DNA from: Mesostigma viride
Lineage: Eukaryota; Streptophyta; Mesostigmatophyceae; Mesostigmatales; Mesostigmataceae
Direction of reading: 5' to 3'
Length of the DNA stretch: 64,000 bases
Assembly: GCA_009746045.1 (NCBI GenBank)
Contig: RPFO01000027.1
Location: 4,275,953-4,339,952 of the forward strand
The notes under the pieces are model-generated. The model saw nothing but the letters and a program-made list of their open reading frames with translations, was not told the DNA's origin and did no database searches. A program made the translations under genes and the position numbers. This document shows, piece after piece, positions 42,372-55,785 of the stretch (position 1 is the first letter of the stretch; every line of letters starts with the position of its first letter).

Positions 42372-42467
<96 letters not shown>

Positions 42468-42500
42468 AGTGGTAATAATAGTGCTAATAGTAGTACTAGT
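41646..42500. repeat. Graded G-rich microsatellite mosaic
   Basis: From left to right: imperfect AGT/TAG, GGGGGA, GGAAAAGGG (eight or nine copies, 41,974-42,066), GGGGT-rich, GGTGGC, GGGAGC, GGGGCA/GGGGCC and about 17 copies of GGGGTC up to 42,466. All G-rich on the plus strand. All open frames here are low complexity. Confidence 0.95.
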
Positions 42501-43886
42501 ACTAGTAACAATAGTAGCAATGTAACAGGAGCAGTGTCGCCATTGTAGAACTGTATAGTAGTTGTTAGTGACAGTTATAGAACAAGGAACAGGAGTAGTA
42601 GTCGCAGTAGTAGTGCAGCAGTACAAAGCAATTTAAGGCGTTGGTGGCACCAATTTACTCCTAGACAATGGCATAAGCTGATTGGAGCATCAGAAAAGTA
42701 AGGGTAGCTTCTAAGAAATGTGCAGGGGCTTAAGCTGCACATGTCAGCCTCATCAACAATGGACTTACACATGTTCCATTTAACAGGGAGGGCGGATGAC
42801 CGCTGTTGGATAGCATTCAATTCTGCAAAAACCGCCCCTGCTGCCATTGATATACCAATTCAGTTAGGAATTGAAGAGTCAATACATCAGGCTTTTTCAT
42901 GCCGCTTGGTGCTGTGAACCGCCATGCAGGCTTGCAAATATCTCTAAGCTTGTACATGTTGTAAGTACATAGTGAGAAATCCTTGGATGCTTTATGGGCT
43001 GTCCCTGGCTCCCTGCCCGCCAACCTTCATGTATCTCTACAATTTTTACACGAAATCAGTGTAGTAATAAGTGTGTACTCTCTCTGACATCTCCATCATG
43101 TCCGCTGCATGTTCCATACCCAGCAATGCATCCAGGGAATAATTTAGTCAAATGGTCTTCCTGCCTGCAAGCTGTAATGGCCTTTCCAATCAAAGATGCT
43201 GGGAGGACAGGTGGATCACAGATAAAACCTGTGGCATGCATGGCCATCGTACACTATATCAGAATCACGCAAATACATTGCAGCTTCATTGCTGCTTCTG
43301 TGTATGTTTGAACAATTAACCTCATGTTACCTTGGGGGGGATCGGCCATGCAAGCTGTTCTGTACTTTGGGTGTGCAATCGCGTCTTTTCTCTTCGATTG
43401 TACGACCTCAACTGCCTCCTCCTCTTGCCTCTTGTCTCTTAGTTCATGCTTGTCGTGCACATGTAGGTTATGCACCACAGGGCACTACATTAGGGGCTGC
43501 TGAAGTGTCTGCTTAGTGTATGCTGCAATTGACATTTCTAATGCCGTGGGCGTCCGTACACCCCCTTCTGAAGCCCGGTAATGGCATGCGTGGCGTCTGG
43601 CAATAGCTACAACACCTCCTAGGGGGTACATAAGATTATGGTTGTCTATATCAAGGATGCATTGATTGTAGAAGCTGCTATGGTGATTTAGAGGTGTCCT
43701 GTCTGGCGGCTGCCACATCAGAGGACCACTACATAATGGGAACGAGCATGCTAGAGCGCTCTGCCATCGCTGAATAAGCATGGGTGTATGCATATGCTGG
43801 ATGCTGAATTGTCTGCGGGTTTTGATTATGCAATCGACACTGTGGGTGCGCTTCTGTTGGCCGGTTGTATGTATGCATGTATGCAG

Positions 43887-43985
43887 GATGGGGTCAGCCC
43901 CATATACATCGCGTCACAACAAGGCCACCTGGACGTCGTCAAGCATCTCATCGCAAGCGGTGCAGACGTGGAGTCTTTGAACAAG
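43887..43985 (+). CDS. Ankyrin exon 5
   Basis: DGVSPIYIASQQGHLDVVKH then LIASGADVESLNK, donor GTCAGG, acceptor TGCAG. The usual TPLH turn reads SPIY here, a weak but tolerated variant. Confidence 0.85.
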
Positions 43986-44697
43986 GTCAGGTTTCCCCTC
44001 TTCGCCCAATTCACACAGCACAGTAAGCAGGAAGAAGTTGTTGCACACATCTCTCACCTGCATTGCACCTTTTTTCTTCCCATGACAACTTCATGGCTTT
44101 TGGATGCAAAATTATAAGGCAAATCACCCTGGGTATGATGAACACAGTTAAGTGACCTCGTGCTGACCGGCAGCGTGCAGCATCCTGCACGCCATGCAGG
44201 CCTAGCTATATGTTAGCATATCGTGCTAGTGGCGCGTATCAGGCATCAAGTATCAGGATTTGCACTCATCTTCTGATGCCAGGGATCACGTACGAGGTAC
44301 GCAACTCAATGGCACAACTGCCTGGAAGTATCCACAATCCGCTCTTTGGTGCAACATTCTTGCAAATTGCGAAAACTCTATCTGGCGCCTCCACCGAGGG
44401 AGCATCCTTGCGTTAATTTTGTCAAAGTTGGTGCTCACAGGCAGAAAACATTGCAACTCCATGATTCTCTTTAACGTCAGGCAAGAAGCATAGTGCAACC
44501 AGCAGTTTGAGTCTCATGCAATCTATCTCACGTAAATCGGTCAATATCCGCGCTTGCCAGCTCAGTGACCTTATAGTAAGTGCTCAACTGCCGTGTGTGC
44601 TTGGCTTCCATGGATGCCAACATGGCTGCCTGCTTGTTTCAGGTTTTCATTTCAGACTCATGCTCTCTGCAACTTTTTGTTGCTGCTGCACCTTCAG

Positions 44698-44796
44698 AAC
44701 GAGAACACGCCACTTCACGCCGCGTCAGGCTGTGGCCACCTGGACGTCGTTCGACTCCTCATCGTCAGCGGTGCGGACGTGCAGACCAAGGACAAG
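44698..44796 (+). CDS. Ankyrin exon 6
   Basis: NENTPLHAASGCGHLDVVRL then LIVSGADVQTKDK, donor GTGATT, acceptor TTCAG preceded by CTGCTGCACC. Good match to the ankyrin consensus. Confidence 0.87.
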
Positions 44797-45293
44797 GTGA
44801 TTATGGAGCAGTGGCATGTTGCACATTCTGATGCTTTTGCCCATGGTTATGCGATGCGATGCCCAGGACCAATTAGCTAGTCACCATTGGCGTGCTACAG
44901 TACCACCTCATGACCGTAGCATAAGAAGTATGGTAAGTAGTACAAACCTCCGATGAGTAGTAAAAAATGTACGACTTAGCAGAGTTAGTGCGTATACAAC
45001 TGAAGTGAGGCGTTATGTACTGTAACCACAGTGGCATGCGATGCATGCGTAGCTATTATTGCAAGATGCTACTTCGAGGATTATTAGCTATGGGCCCTTG
45101 GAGTACCAAACCCTACCATGAGAAACAATTTTATTACAATCTTAGTGTGCTAGGCTTTATTATTTAGTGTAGGCTTTACTAGCCGCACCATCAAATCATT
45201 GTACACATCATCATCGAGTTGGCTTTGTCACCATGCTGGGGCCCAGCACTTGTCCCTAATACAACCTTGAACTTTCCCCTGCAGCAACGAGGG

Positions 45294-45456
45294 TAGGTGG
45301 GTGGGTGGGTGGGTGGGTGGGTGGGTGGGTGGGTGGGTGGGTGGGTGGGTGGGTGGGTGGGTGGGTGGGTGGGTGGGTGGGTGGGTGGGTGGGTGGGTGG
45401 GTGGGTGGGTGGGTGGGTGGGTGGGTGGGTGGGTGGGTGGGTGGGTGGGTGGGTGG
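45294..45456. repeat. GGGT tetranucleotide array, about 40 copies
   Basis: Nearly perfect GGGT repeats on the plus strand, a strong candidate for G-quadruplexes. The Val-Gly-Gly-Trp and Pro-Thr-His frames are artefacts. Confidence 0.97.
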
Positions 45457-45649
45457 GAGCTGCAAAGAGACCTCCCTAGTCACCGGCACCACCCTAAGTA
45501 TACACTTGTCACAGTGCCGACAGGCGCGCCGCGCCTGTAGGTGCATGCACCCACAAGTACGGGTGACTTCAAACTTTCAACACTACACCACACTGTGAGT
45601 TACAAACTCAGTTGACGGATGCAAGGGCTACTAGTCGGTACAACATTCC

Positions 45650-46314
45650 AGTTATATACACCGATTCCTTACGGAATCGATACTAAGCGCTTAGTATCGA
45701 TTCCGTAAGGAATCGGTGTATATAACTAAAACTTTTGCTCGCGCCGGCAAGGCTAAGGCCGATACTAGTCGGGTCATCGAATTGGCTATTCGATTATCGA
45801 AGTTGCCTATTCGACCATCAAACTTTCCTATTCGATTATCGAATTTTCCTTATTCGATTGTCGAAATTTCCTAGTCGACAGGGGGTCAGAGGCCAGCGGC
45901 CTATCATACTCGGCGCCCAGCGAGCCACCGAACTAGGCCTAGTCGATTATAGCGAGACATCGCGTGGAAATTAGCCGATTTTGGGGACTTCGCCGATTTT
46001 CGGAGCGACGTCGAACAACACAGATGATTAGCCGGTTGAGCACATCATATCAGCCGAATAGCTAGCGCTAGTACTCCGCCTAGTTAGCGGAGAGCACGTG
46101 CCTTACTCGATTAACATATTAGGCCGAACGATTAGCGTCCGCAACGTTATTCGCATTTCTAGGCGAAAAATCCACCCCCGGAACGATCCTAGCGGGATTC
46201 GAACCCGGGATGCCGGCGTGTCGCAACAGTCTTAGTTATATACATCGATTCCTTACGGAATCGACACTAATACCTAACTAGTATCGATTCCGTAAGGAAT
46301 CGGTGTATATAACT
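45650..46314. mobile_element. Composite palindromic-end element, family B
   Basis: 665 bp: left unit 45,650-45,727 is a perfect 78-bp palindrome (centre AAGC|GCTT), interior 45,728-46,233, right unit 46,234-46,314 an 81-bp near-palindrome with the same ends AGTTATATAC...GTATATAACT. Flanked by ATTCC at 45,645-45,649 and 46,315-46,319. The homologous locus near 38,250 shows the empty site, supporting a 5-bp duplication. About 20 bases inside the right unit lies GCGGGATTCGAACCCGGGAT, the complement of a tRNA T-arm. The interior also has clustered TCGATTATCGAA-like motifs near 45,790-45,860. Confidence 0.82.
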
Positions 46315-47388
46315 ATTCCTGCACCCCTTATGGTCGGTGTAGTACCAGGTGACGGATGCTGGAGCTGGCTGCGCTACCTCCGGCAGGTTGGTCCCCTTTC
46401 AGCCGGTATCGCATGAAACTATGAAATGAGCAAAGCTCTTCATGTAGGTGGTGCCCATATGATTAAACGTTGCATGCGTGATTTAACATCACTAAGATCA
46501 TCAAAGTGCAACCCAACCCAAACAGTCAAATGGCCACAAGAGAAAAATAAACAGTACACATACCCATTGCCACAAGGTTGTCTATATAGATCTGATCTGG
46601 CCCTGCCATAAAACTTTCGCGGATTCAAGGTAAATAGAAGATCGCCAATGAAGTTCTATCCCTTCAATTCCGCTCTAATCCACATAGCTGACACGGAAAG
46701 GCGAAGGAACCGGTAAAGAGCTATAAACACCTTGTCCTTTGCGGCAAACGGTTTCCTGCCTGTGCAGCAAGATGTTAATATACATTTCTGCTTTACATAC
46801 CAGTCAGCATACTTTTTCTTCCGGCCATAGTTGATGAACATAAGGTTTTCTCAAGGTTTTGTATTTGTAACTTCCTGTCGTTGGCCACTCGCATGCAGCA
46901 CTAACCTCCCTCCCGCCCGCCTTCATACATGCTGTAGTCTGAAGCTGTATTCCTCTTGCTCATCTGTTTCTCTTCTAGCACGTTTGTTGTACCGAGATTC
47001 AATGGTGGTGGCAGTGCCAAGAAACCCATTCCGTGGACGTGTTTTACTGTCGGGAGGTACCTGGAATATGATCTTGTAGGTAATGTCTTTATACCTGGGG
47101 ATGGTGCGCCGAAGGATAGCGTTTAGCAAATTAAATACTCAACAGCCTTTTGCCTCTTAATTAGCAGCATCGGGCCGGCTCGTGATTTTTCAATCAATTT
47201 GCTGACCTGTATTTGTGATGCTCACTGGCATGCCCCCCCCCCCAGCTACAACCTATAATGAAGCATTCTAACCCACGCTCAAACTGTCCAAATTATGCTG
47301 ACAATTTCCACTGGTTTGTTGAACTTCTCAGCATAAATCTAATTGCTTAAATGGGCTCATCTTGATTTCCGTGGTTACTGACCGTCAG

Positions 47389-47487
47389 CAAGGGGATACT
47401 CCACTTCATGATGCCTCAAGGCAGGGCCAGCTCGACGTCATCCAACATCTTCTCGCGTGCGGTGCACACGTGGAGGCCAAAAACCGG
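47389..47487 (+). CDS. Ankyrin exon 7
   Basis: QGDTPLHDASRQGQLDVIQH then LLACGAHVEAKNR, donor GTCAGT, acceptor GTCAG. Its intron upstream carries the GGGT array and a composite palindromic-end element. Confidence 0.87.
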
Positions 47488-49188
47488 GTCAGTCTTTACC
47501 TGGCCCTACAGTGTATGCCTGTCCTCCAGTGGCTGCATGTCCTTACCTCACTGTATCGATGGAACATGCATGCGGTCTCTGCGTCATCATGCGCAGTACG
47601 CCAGTCATATACGTGCTACCTACATGCTTGTCATTTACAAATTATATGCATGCCATAGGCAGGCTTATTGCACCGGCTATGTGCAGCCTCCTACACCACC
47701 CTAGTTTTTTGGTGCTTGGATAACCATTCAGGTTTGCATAACCACAGCGACTTGCTTAAATTGCAACCGCTGGGTTCATCATGGCTGTGAATTACACAAG
47801 CGAGCCACCTCCATGACAATTACAGAGAGCTTGGTCATCATGTTATATGATGAAACGTTCACCACTGGATGACTGGTGTGTAATAGGACACTTGCCGCTG
47901 CGTTGTCCTGACTAAAAATAATACCATTGTAGTTCTATTAACCGTGGAACTCCAGGGTAACCAGACTCTTTATTAAAACAATGAGTGGAGCACATACAAA
48001 AGGCAGGCCACATCCCAGCCGCCGATGCTCATGGGAACACTTACTGCTTGGCAAAGGCTAGCCTTACCCCCAAAACACGCAGGGAGGGTGGGCGGGAAAA
48101 GAAAAGAGGCCGACCTTAGCTAGGTGGGTTTGTTGTTGTCGTTTTTGCGTGTCATGGGGCCTTGGCCTGGACGGCATTTTTTCGCCACGCAAATGTTGCG
48201 TCTGAACAAATGACGCAATGTGGCGTTCTAATTGCCGGCAGCTTACGTAAGGCTGCCGGGGCTATTAGGTCACACATTGCGTGAGAGAAAGAATCTAGAT
48301 CTAGTGAATCACTGCGTCATTCGCAAAGAAACCTTGACAGTGGCAGGTTTATTTCTCAACGTAGCTGCTGCCACCTGGCCAGGAAAAATTGGCCAACTCT
48401 TTGGCCACTACCGATCCGGATCAGGCCGCCCCGGCCTCAAAAGGTATGTCACGTGAACCCTATAACCTGCTATAGCGGCTACTCTTCCATCTCACCATAA
48501 AGAATCGATGTTCGCTAAACCACGATCATTTCTTGTGGCATGGGACATATGAACCAAGCATATCCGGTCTTGATAAGTGAGATGTTCACCCTGCATGCGA
48601 TTTCAGTGATTTAGGCTACGCGGTTTGGATGATTGCCTGGGGTTGTGTGTGGTTCTGATGTCCACCTTTTGCACGTCATAACATACATGTGGCATGCATA
48701 TGGAAGCAGTGCTCAACCGATGGCTGTAGTATATGTGCTCTACTAATCCCCGCCGTACCGATGTGATTCCAGAGCCTAGCTGTCAAAATCATGCACGCTC
48801 CATGCTTTTGTTGGCTAAATCCGCCTTGATTGTTGCCACTTTCCGCCAGGATGTATCTCAGGCTCCAACCCTCATGCTTTGCTCACTCCCTCACGCAGCT
48901 AATGCCCCCCGTCAACTTTAATTGCTCGCATGGTTGTGTTGCCTGGTTCCTCGCGCACTGCACTCCATCGCTGCCTCCCTCTTGTGTTTTCATATAAAAG
49001 CACGCTTGCTTATAAATCCATTAATTCTCAAGACTAGAAAGCGGTCATGGTTGGTCACTGGCTAGCTGGGTTCTGGCTCTTCAAACGTTGCATGGCATTG
49101 GCTCTCGTGGATGCTAACGTATCCACACATTGTTGGTTGTTGTATGCTCGCTGAATCTCTACGGGAATTCCGTGGCTGTGGCATGCAG

Positions 49189-49287
49189 AGTGAGGAGACC
49201 CCTCTGCATGCCGCATCCCGACGTGGCAGTCTAAACGTGGTTCAGCATTTCGTCGCGATTGGCGCAAACATGGAGGCCAACAATGAG
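49189..49287 (+). CDS. Ankyrin exon 8
   Basis: SEETPLHAASRRGSLNVVQH then FVAIGANMEANNE, donor GTCCGC, acceptor TGCAG. The donor is the weakest of the set (GTCCGC). Confidence 0.83.
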
Positions 49288-49390
49288 GTCCGCTTTGGTT
49301 CTGTGTCTGTCCAGCGATTATAGTGAGAAGGCTTGAGTTAGCCTATCTGGTGCTGGCACGCCCTTGGATTTGCAACCTTTGAATCCTATT

Positions 49391-50141
49391 AAGATCACTG
49401 AGCTCCCAAGAAGACCAGCATTTGATTGAATACAATAAGTGGAGCCCTGCCACAAATGCAGCAGTTAACAGTGGCCTTAAGGTTTCTCAATCCGCACGCG
49501 GAAGCAAGAAGCCTCCAGGGTGGGAGGGAGGGGAAAGAAACAATTGCGGATCATTGCCGGCCTAGCTTGCTTAAGGCATGGCCCGCCGACACACAAGCTG
49601 ACATCATCCTAAATTAAGTAACACCAGCATGCGTCACACACCGGCCTGAACAGTGCTGAAAACGCCACTACAAACAGCGTGGCCACGCACCCCCAGGCTA
49701 GTTAACCGTACAGGTAGTTGAGTAAAGGTTTTCAAGTCTGACAAACAATAAACTCGCCCATCGACCCCCTTGGGCCGGTCCGAATCCACTATATAATAAT
49801 TAATCACGACTCACTAAAGAAAACAAATCAGCCAAAGATTCGTTAAGCAACCAGCCGACCCTACAGGTCCCCACCTAACCTCAGCTGGTGCAACCAAACA
49901 CGAATCTTTGCAAGCAAGTCGTATAACACCTACAATTAATTTTCTCGGACCACTAATTAATAGCCACCGACCCTTATAAACAACCGGGTCACCCAAGGAA
50001 AATTCGGGCGAACAAGAAACCCTTTGTACAGATCGAATCAGTCAGCCCATGTCGCAGACAGCCTTCCACATCCAGGCCAAGGCATAGCGGCCCTATCTTT
50101 CCCGCATGCGTTAATTAAACTATATTCAGAGAAAACCGATT
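49391..50141. repeat. LTR-like repeat, complete copy
   Basis: 751 bp from AAGATCACTGAGCTCCCAAG to CAGAGAAAACCGATT. It is directly followed by a second copy starting with the same bases. No ORF and no clear TG...CA ends. Confidence 0.8.
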
Positions 50142-51712
50142 AAGATCACTGAGCTCCCAAGAAGACCAGCATTTGATTGAATACAATAAGTGGAGCCCTG
50201 CCACAAATGCAGCAGTTAACAGTGGCCTTAAGGTTTCTCAATCCGCACGCGGAAGCAAGAAGCCTCCACCCAATTACCCCCCCCTGGCGCCTACCCCATT
50301 GCGCCGATTAAACTCATGACCACCGTGCGCGAAAGAGCGTGTCGCAACATCTTAAATGGCGACTCAGCCCGCGCTAGGCTATATTAACCCCCGCAGGGGC
50401 CCGCTGGTTCAATGCGACACAAGCCGGTGACCACCCCAAAAGCAAGCCCCAAAAAAGAGCCAGCATTTCACAATTCCGGAACCGTCCAAAAAGGAAAGAG
50501 GTTTTACGACACCATAATAGACTGAGCCGCGCAGCAGGTGCTGAGACGAAAAGGAACGACAAAGGTCTGGCGTAGCCTCGCCTCCCTAAGACGCCCTCCC
50601 CAACTCGAGTCTCGCAATAGGAAAATTTCTAGCTTCGGAGCGCAACTCTCGCGCGGCTCCTATTTGTCCCCAACTACCCCTCCTCGGCAGGGGCAGCTGG
50701 ACAACTGACCTGCCGCCACAAAAAATATTTTATGACAAAAAAAGTCGTTGCTGACAGGAACCTGGTTCAGGACCTTTTGAGTCCAGGTCACTTCCCACGC
50801 ACCATCGCAAGGTGGCAAGCCTGCGATGTGACACTGGAGCTGTTTTAGTAACTTATAAACAGCTCCGCCGAAGCTGGTCAAACCGCCGAAGTAGCGCCCC
50901 ATCCTTCGCCCACGTCAAAAAGACCCGCAGCCGGGGAAAAACAACGTGGGGGTAAATTTAAATTTTCTTTCCGTTGCACGACCAACTATACTATGCTTGG
51001 TCGGACAACTTAGCGGTTGTGCCACCATCTGCCTCGGCTACAAGACAGATGCAACCCGCGCTAGAATGTGCAATTTTGCACAGGCGGCCATTGCCGCCAT
51101 TGTGAAAGAAACAATTGCGGATCATTGCCGGCCTAGCTTGCTTAAGGCATGGCCCGCCGACACACAAGCTGACATCATCCTAAATTAAGTAACACCAGCA
51201 TGCGTCACACACCGGCCTGAACAGTGCTGAAAACGCCACTACAAACAGCGTGGCCACGCACCCCCAGGCTAGTTAACCGTACAGGTAGTTGAGTAAAGGT
51301 TTTCAAGTCTGACAAACAATAAACTCGCCCATCGACCCCCTTGGGCCGGTCCGAATCCACTATATAATAATTAATCACGACTCACTAAAGAAAACAAATC
51401 AGCCAAAGATTCGTTAAGCAACCAGCCGACCCTACAGGTCCCCACCTAACCTCAGCTGGTGCAACCAAACACGAATCTTTGCAAGCAAGTCGTATAACAC
51501 CTACAATTAATTTTCTCGGACCACTAATTAATAGCCACCGACCCTTAATAACAACCGGGTCACCCAAGGAAAATTCGGGCGAACAAGAAACCCTTTGTAC
51601 AGATCGAATCAGTCAGCCCATGTCGCAGACAGCCTTCCACATCCAGGCCAAGGCATAGCGGCCCTATCTTTCCCGCATGCGTTAATTAAACTATATTCAG
51701 AGAAAACCGATT
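50142..51712. repeat. LTR-like repeat, tandem copy split by 836 bp
   Basis: Left part 50,142-50,267 and right part 51,104-51,712 are almost identical to the first copy. The piece between them (50,268-51,103) has no gene I can support and replaces about 18 bases of the repeat. Confidence 0.78.
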
Positions 51713-53211
51713 CCTCAACCTGCGTGTGCGAAAAATAGAATGAAAGGTTGGCCATTTGTGTGCCGTAATTATACATCTCTTTTCATAATATTTATCCAGG
51801 CAAGCTTTGTAGAGCAGCACAGCTTTACACGAACTGGTTACATATTTTTTTTTTAGGCTTTTGTTTTGATAGTTATATTTTATACACCGCCAGGGGCTTA
51901 TCCTGCAACCAAGTTCTGGGACTTTTGACTTGACTGGTGACCCTGGAGTATCATACCACTATGCATGCTGTGCACGTGTCCGACTGCATGACCCAGTAGT
52001 TGTAATAACTAAAAAAGGTACTACTATCAGATAACCTCCCTAGTGACCAACATTTACAGGAGATAAACATGATGAAAGATCTTTGTGCCTGTGTTGCCTT
52101 CTTGAAGATAGAGACCCACGCCAGAGCCGCGTTGAGATGATATCCAACAGTCTGGTATAGCGTTGAGACAACCTTTATTATCGATGTGTGTGACTGTTGA
52201 ATGATAAACAAACAGAGAGCAGGGCTCGTTGTGGGGATGGGAAAGGATCAATACTCTGAATACCATGATCAGAATAGTCACGATCAACGTGTCAACAATC
52301 GCGACTCAAACGGAGCTAAATGTGCATGGTGCAAGCCAAGCTGTCCAAACGTCAACCAGAATGAACCAATCAGCATCCTGGAATCTCACAGGTAAAATCC
52401 ACCCAAACTAACTTAGCACTTAACTAGACGGCACACAGGACAGTCTGGCATTGGACTCTGGCAGAATCTCCGTAGAGATCACTGAATCTTGGTCGAACAC
52501 TGGAGTTCTGAAGCACCTTTAAAGACTAGCAGAACTGGATAAACCCCACGTGGAGCAGGCCACGACCAATGAGGGTCCTGAACAGAACTCGGGCAGTTAA
52601 ACAGATCTCAGTGTCTCGACTTCTATAGACATTGAAACTTTCTCAATCCTTGTCCAAAAGACCTCTGTAAGAACCACACTACGTACCAGCATACTACTGA
52701 CATATATGTAACATTGGATGTAACAACAGGAATGACTGTTGGTTGCTACACTAGTCAGATCCTACTAGGCTGTGACTACGTTGGTCATGCAAGACATTGT
52801 GGTATACGTTTGAAAGCCAGATGCCAGGAAATCAGTGGCTGAAAGCTATGTCATGGGTTACCGGTTTTGGCTGTGGGGATCCAGGCATTGACCATTTGTT
52901 GTTTTTCCCACCTGACGCTCCACGATCAGGGATGTATTTCCGGGATGCAAACAATGTCTGGTCTTTGTCATATATAGCTTTCAATGTGCCTTGCTGTGTC
53001 GTGTAGTGCCTCGATATGTATTGCCGTGCTACAAAAGATTGCTGTTCTCTGCATAAAAAGCTGCTTCCATCTCCATATTAACACATAAGTTATGGCTTAT
53101 TGTTAACATTTTAGCTTCAATCACTTTTTTACTGGTGGCTGTTATCTATGGGAATGTTTTGCTCCAGAGTCCAGACAGGAACAACTGACAAATACTGATT
53201 GCAATGCAGAC

Positions 53212-53476
53212 TACAGGGGCCACCCGCAGTATCGCAACAAGAAACGCAAGTCCCCAAGTTTCCAGGAGGACCAAAATCAAGTTGCAAACCTAAATGTAGC
53301 TAGCAAAACTGGGTGTTGCGTACCTTGCCAACGTCATAGTTCCTTGTAGAATGGAGAATTTTCAAAACTCAAGATGGCATGGTGTGCCTCTACCTGTCCT
53401 TCCCATAGATGGACAGTAAAAAAAATTCGGAGCGTTGCGATTCTTGCTGCGATATGTACTGCGGGTGGCCCCTGTA
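53212..53476. mobile_element. Mariner-like MITE, copy 3
   Basis: Starts TACAGGGGCCACCCGCAGTA and ends with the inverse GGTGGCCCCTGTA; TA borders at 53,212 and 53,475. Same orientation as copy 1. Located in the intron before exon 9. Confidence 0.83.
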
Positions 53477-53691
53477 TTAGCTCTGCTATGTCTCTAATTC
53501 AGTCTTTTAGCTCAGCTGCTTCTCATTACCATTTCTCAGCTGCTGGTCCTGCATGCATGCTCAGTGATCCTGTGTGACTAGCTGCAAGGGTTCCCACTTC
53601 TTGTCTATCTGCCAATATGCTTCCTGGCGTGACAGCGGGCCGGGTTGTATCATGTGAACAATTGTGGACTTGTGTGGCTTCCTGCATCCAG

Positions 53692-53790
53692 TCTGGGTCA
53701 ACCCCGCTGCACCTTGCGTCGAGCAATGCCCGGCTACATGTCGTCCAACACCTCATCGCCAGCGGTGCAGACATGGAGGCCAGGAAGCAG
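53692..53790 (+). CDS. Ankyrin exon 9
   Basis: SGSTPLHLASSNARLHVVQH then LIASGADMEARKQ, donor GTAAGA, acceptor TCCAG. The usual Gly-His at the helix turn reads Ala-Arg. Confidence 0.85.
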
Positions 53791-54628
53791 GTAAGATTTG
53801 GCTTCACCCATGCGTGGGCCAAGCGGTGCTTGGATGAAATCGGCTTGCGTGTTATATGGCAATGGGATACGATGTGCTAACCTATTCACTACCCCTGCTT
53901 CAAAAAACCCAGTGCTTATACACCTTACACAGCTTGGGATTCGGCTTGGTGCATGGCCACTCTGTATGTACCCGGGAGATGTCCAGCTTGCTTCGCTTTT
54001 GGCTGCTCCCATCAAGTATTCCTGCTTAGTCCTTAATATTTATCATCATTATAGATAGTATTTTTAGTGCGAGAATGAACCGTGCATTTATTTAAAATGT
54101 ACTACATGGACAATGCCAACATGGACATCGTGCATCTGACAAAGAGTATAGCAGCCCCATGGGCATTCCCTGCCTTCCACTCAGGCAGACTCCCAGCTCT
54201 TAAGGTCGTTAGGCTTTCTGGATTTTTTCACTATGCTTGCTGGGCTTCCCATGTTCCTTGCATAGTGATCCCGACCACACACGTTTCCATGCGAACGTTG
54301 TCAGTATGTGCAACATCAAGGTGTGGTTGGCAGGTCCATATGCAGCAGCATGCATGCATGGCTTTTGATGCACCAGCCAAGAATACTGTGCAAAATGTCA
54401 TCCATTTTTCCATTGTCAAATAATTCATGCATGTCGATATTCATATGCAAGTTCCATTGGTGCAACGCAGGTCATAGACTTGCTGTGCTGTTGATTGCTA
54501 ATTGTTTCTGCATTAAAGGTTGAAAATTCTTTGTACACTTTGTGGGGTCTGCTCGACTTCATTGTGGGGAATCCGTGGAAATTTCTGTGACTGCCCTTTT
54601 CTGTGGATGCTGGGATGGACTCTTGTAG

Positions 54629-54727
54629 GATGGGACGACCTCGTTGCACCTCGCATCACGGCACGGCCACCTGGACGTTGTCCAGCACCTCATCACCAGC
54701 GGTGCAAACAAGGAAGCCAAGGAGGAG
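54629..54727 (+). CDS. Ankyrin exon 10
   Basis: DGTTSLHLASRHGHLDVVQH then LITSGANKEAKEE, donor GTCAGC, acceptor TGTAG. Proline of TPLH is replaced by Ser. Confidence 0.86.
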
Positions 54728-55686
54728 GTCAGCTTTTGGTGATTTGTGTACATCATGCTACTTGTCGGGCTGGTGTGATTGGATGTGGCTTGGCCCATGG
54801 GGTTCATGAGCGGCACTGTCTCCTCTGCGTGTGGGAGGGAGGTAAAAAATTCAGCCCACCAGCCCATGCTGCCTACATGTCCATATCAATCTGCTAGCAT
54901 GAACTGGATTTCCCGAGCCTTTAATCCTGACAAATTATCCCCCTGAAAACTGGTGGAGGGGGGACATTGACCCATACCATAGTATAACCTACACGTAAGA
55001 GACGCACTTAGGTTTCTGCGCTCGTTGTGGAAATCCCCTCTCCTCCAGCACTGTCCACTGCATGGGAGAGCTATGCTTTGTTATGTATCTGTGACGACCT
55101 GAGCAAGTTGGAAAGGCAACTGGCTGTATATATAGAATTCGTGTTGTAAAATAATACTAGCAATAATCTTAGCTGACATAATCCTGTGTGGGCTGAATCA
55201 TCCCGTGCGGATCACCAACTGATGCTTCCCATGCGAGGGAAGCATGTCATCGTCTCTGCAAAGATTCTAAGCGCACCCAATGTGTAGGATGTCAAGGCTC
55301 ACATGTGTACCTAAGCCTCAGAAGAAGCGAAGGTGATTGTAGTTGTTCCCTCATGCTGTTTCTTTCTACGTCCTTTATATGAATTTGTCATTCAATCCTC
55401 CAATGTGCGTCCTGGATATAGCAGTGTTTCCTATTCCTGCTATACTCCGACAGTATTCCTGTTTGTTGTATGTATAACAGGCGCGAGCAAGTTTTAAAGT
55501 GTGGGGCACGGTACGCATAGCAGGGAAGGCATCAATAACCTGCACGAAGCACCTGTTCTGGCAGGAACTAAAAGTACCAGGGCGCCACAGCTGCTCTGCT
55601 TCAATTGCCATGACTCTTGACAATGCTGGAATTTTTTGGTGCTTTATGGGCTCTGCACGTCTCGGTTGTCATACCGCTCCATCCAG

Positions 55687-55785
55687 AATGAGGAGACCCC
55701 GCTGCACCTCGCGTCTCGACAAGGCTACCTGGACATCGTCAAGCACCTCGTCGCGAGCGGGGCAGACATGCAGGCGGTCGAGGAG
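55687..55785 (+). CDS. Ankyrin exon 11
   Basis: NEETPLHLASRQGYLDIVKH then LVASGADMQAVEE, donor GTATCA, acceptor TCCAG. The intron after it contains the GCCC/GCCT mosaic array. Confidence 0.86.

Larger units (their letters stand above)
45079..46440. repeat. Recurrent intronic unit, copy 2, with array and composite insertion
   Basis: Homologous to 36,727-38,395 at both ends. The centre is replaced by the GGGT array (45,294-45,456), and a composite palindromic-end element is inserted at 45,650. Confidence 0.6.

Noticed and set aside
45650-45727. Hairpin ribozyme or hammerhead in the palindromic unit
   Set aside because: No CTGATGA...GAAA core; the unit is a simple perfect palindrome.
46120-46235. 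Complete tRNA gene
   Set aside because: Only a T-arm-like part is present. The would-be D-arm and 5' acceptor strand are occupied by the palindromic unit, and no clear anticodon arm forms.
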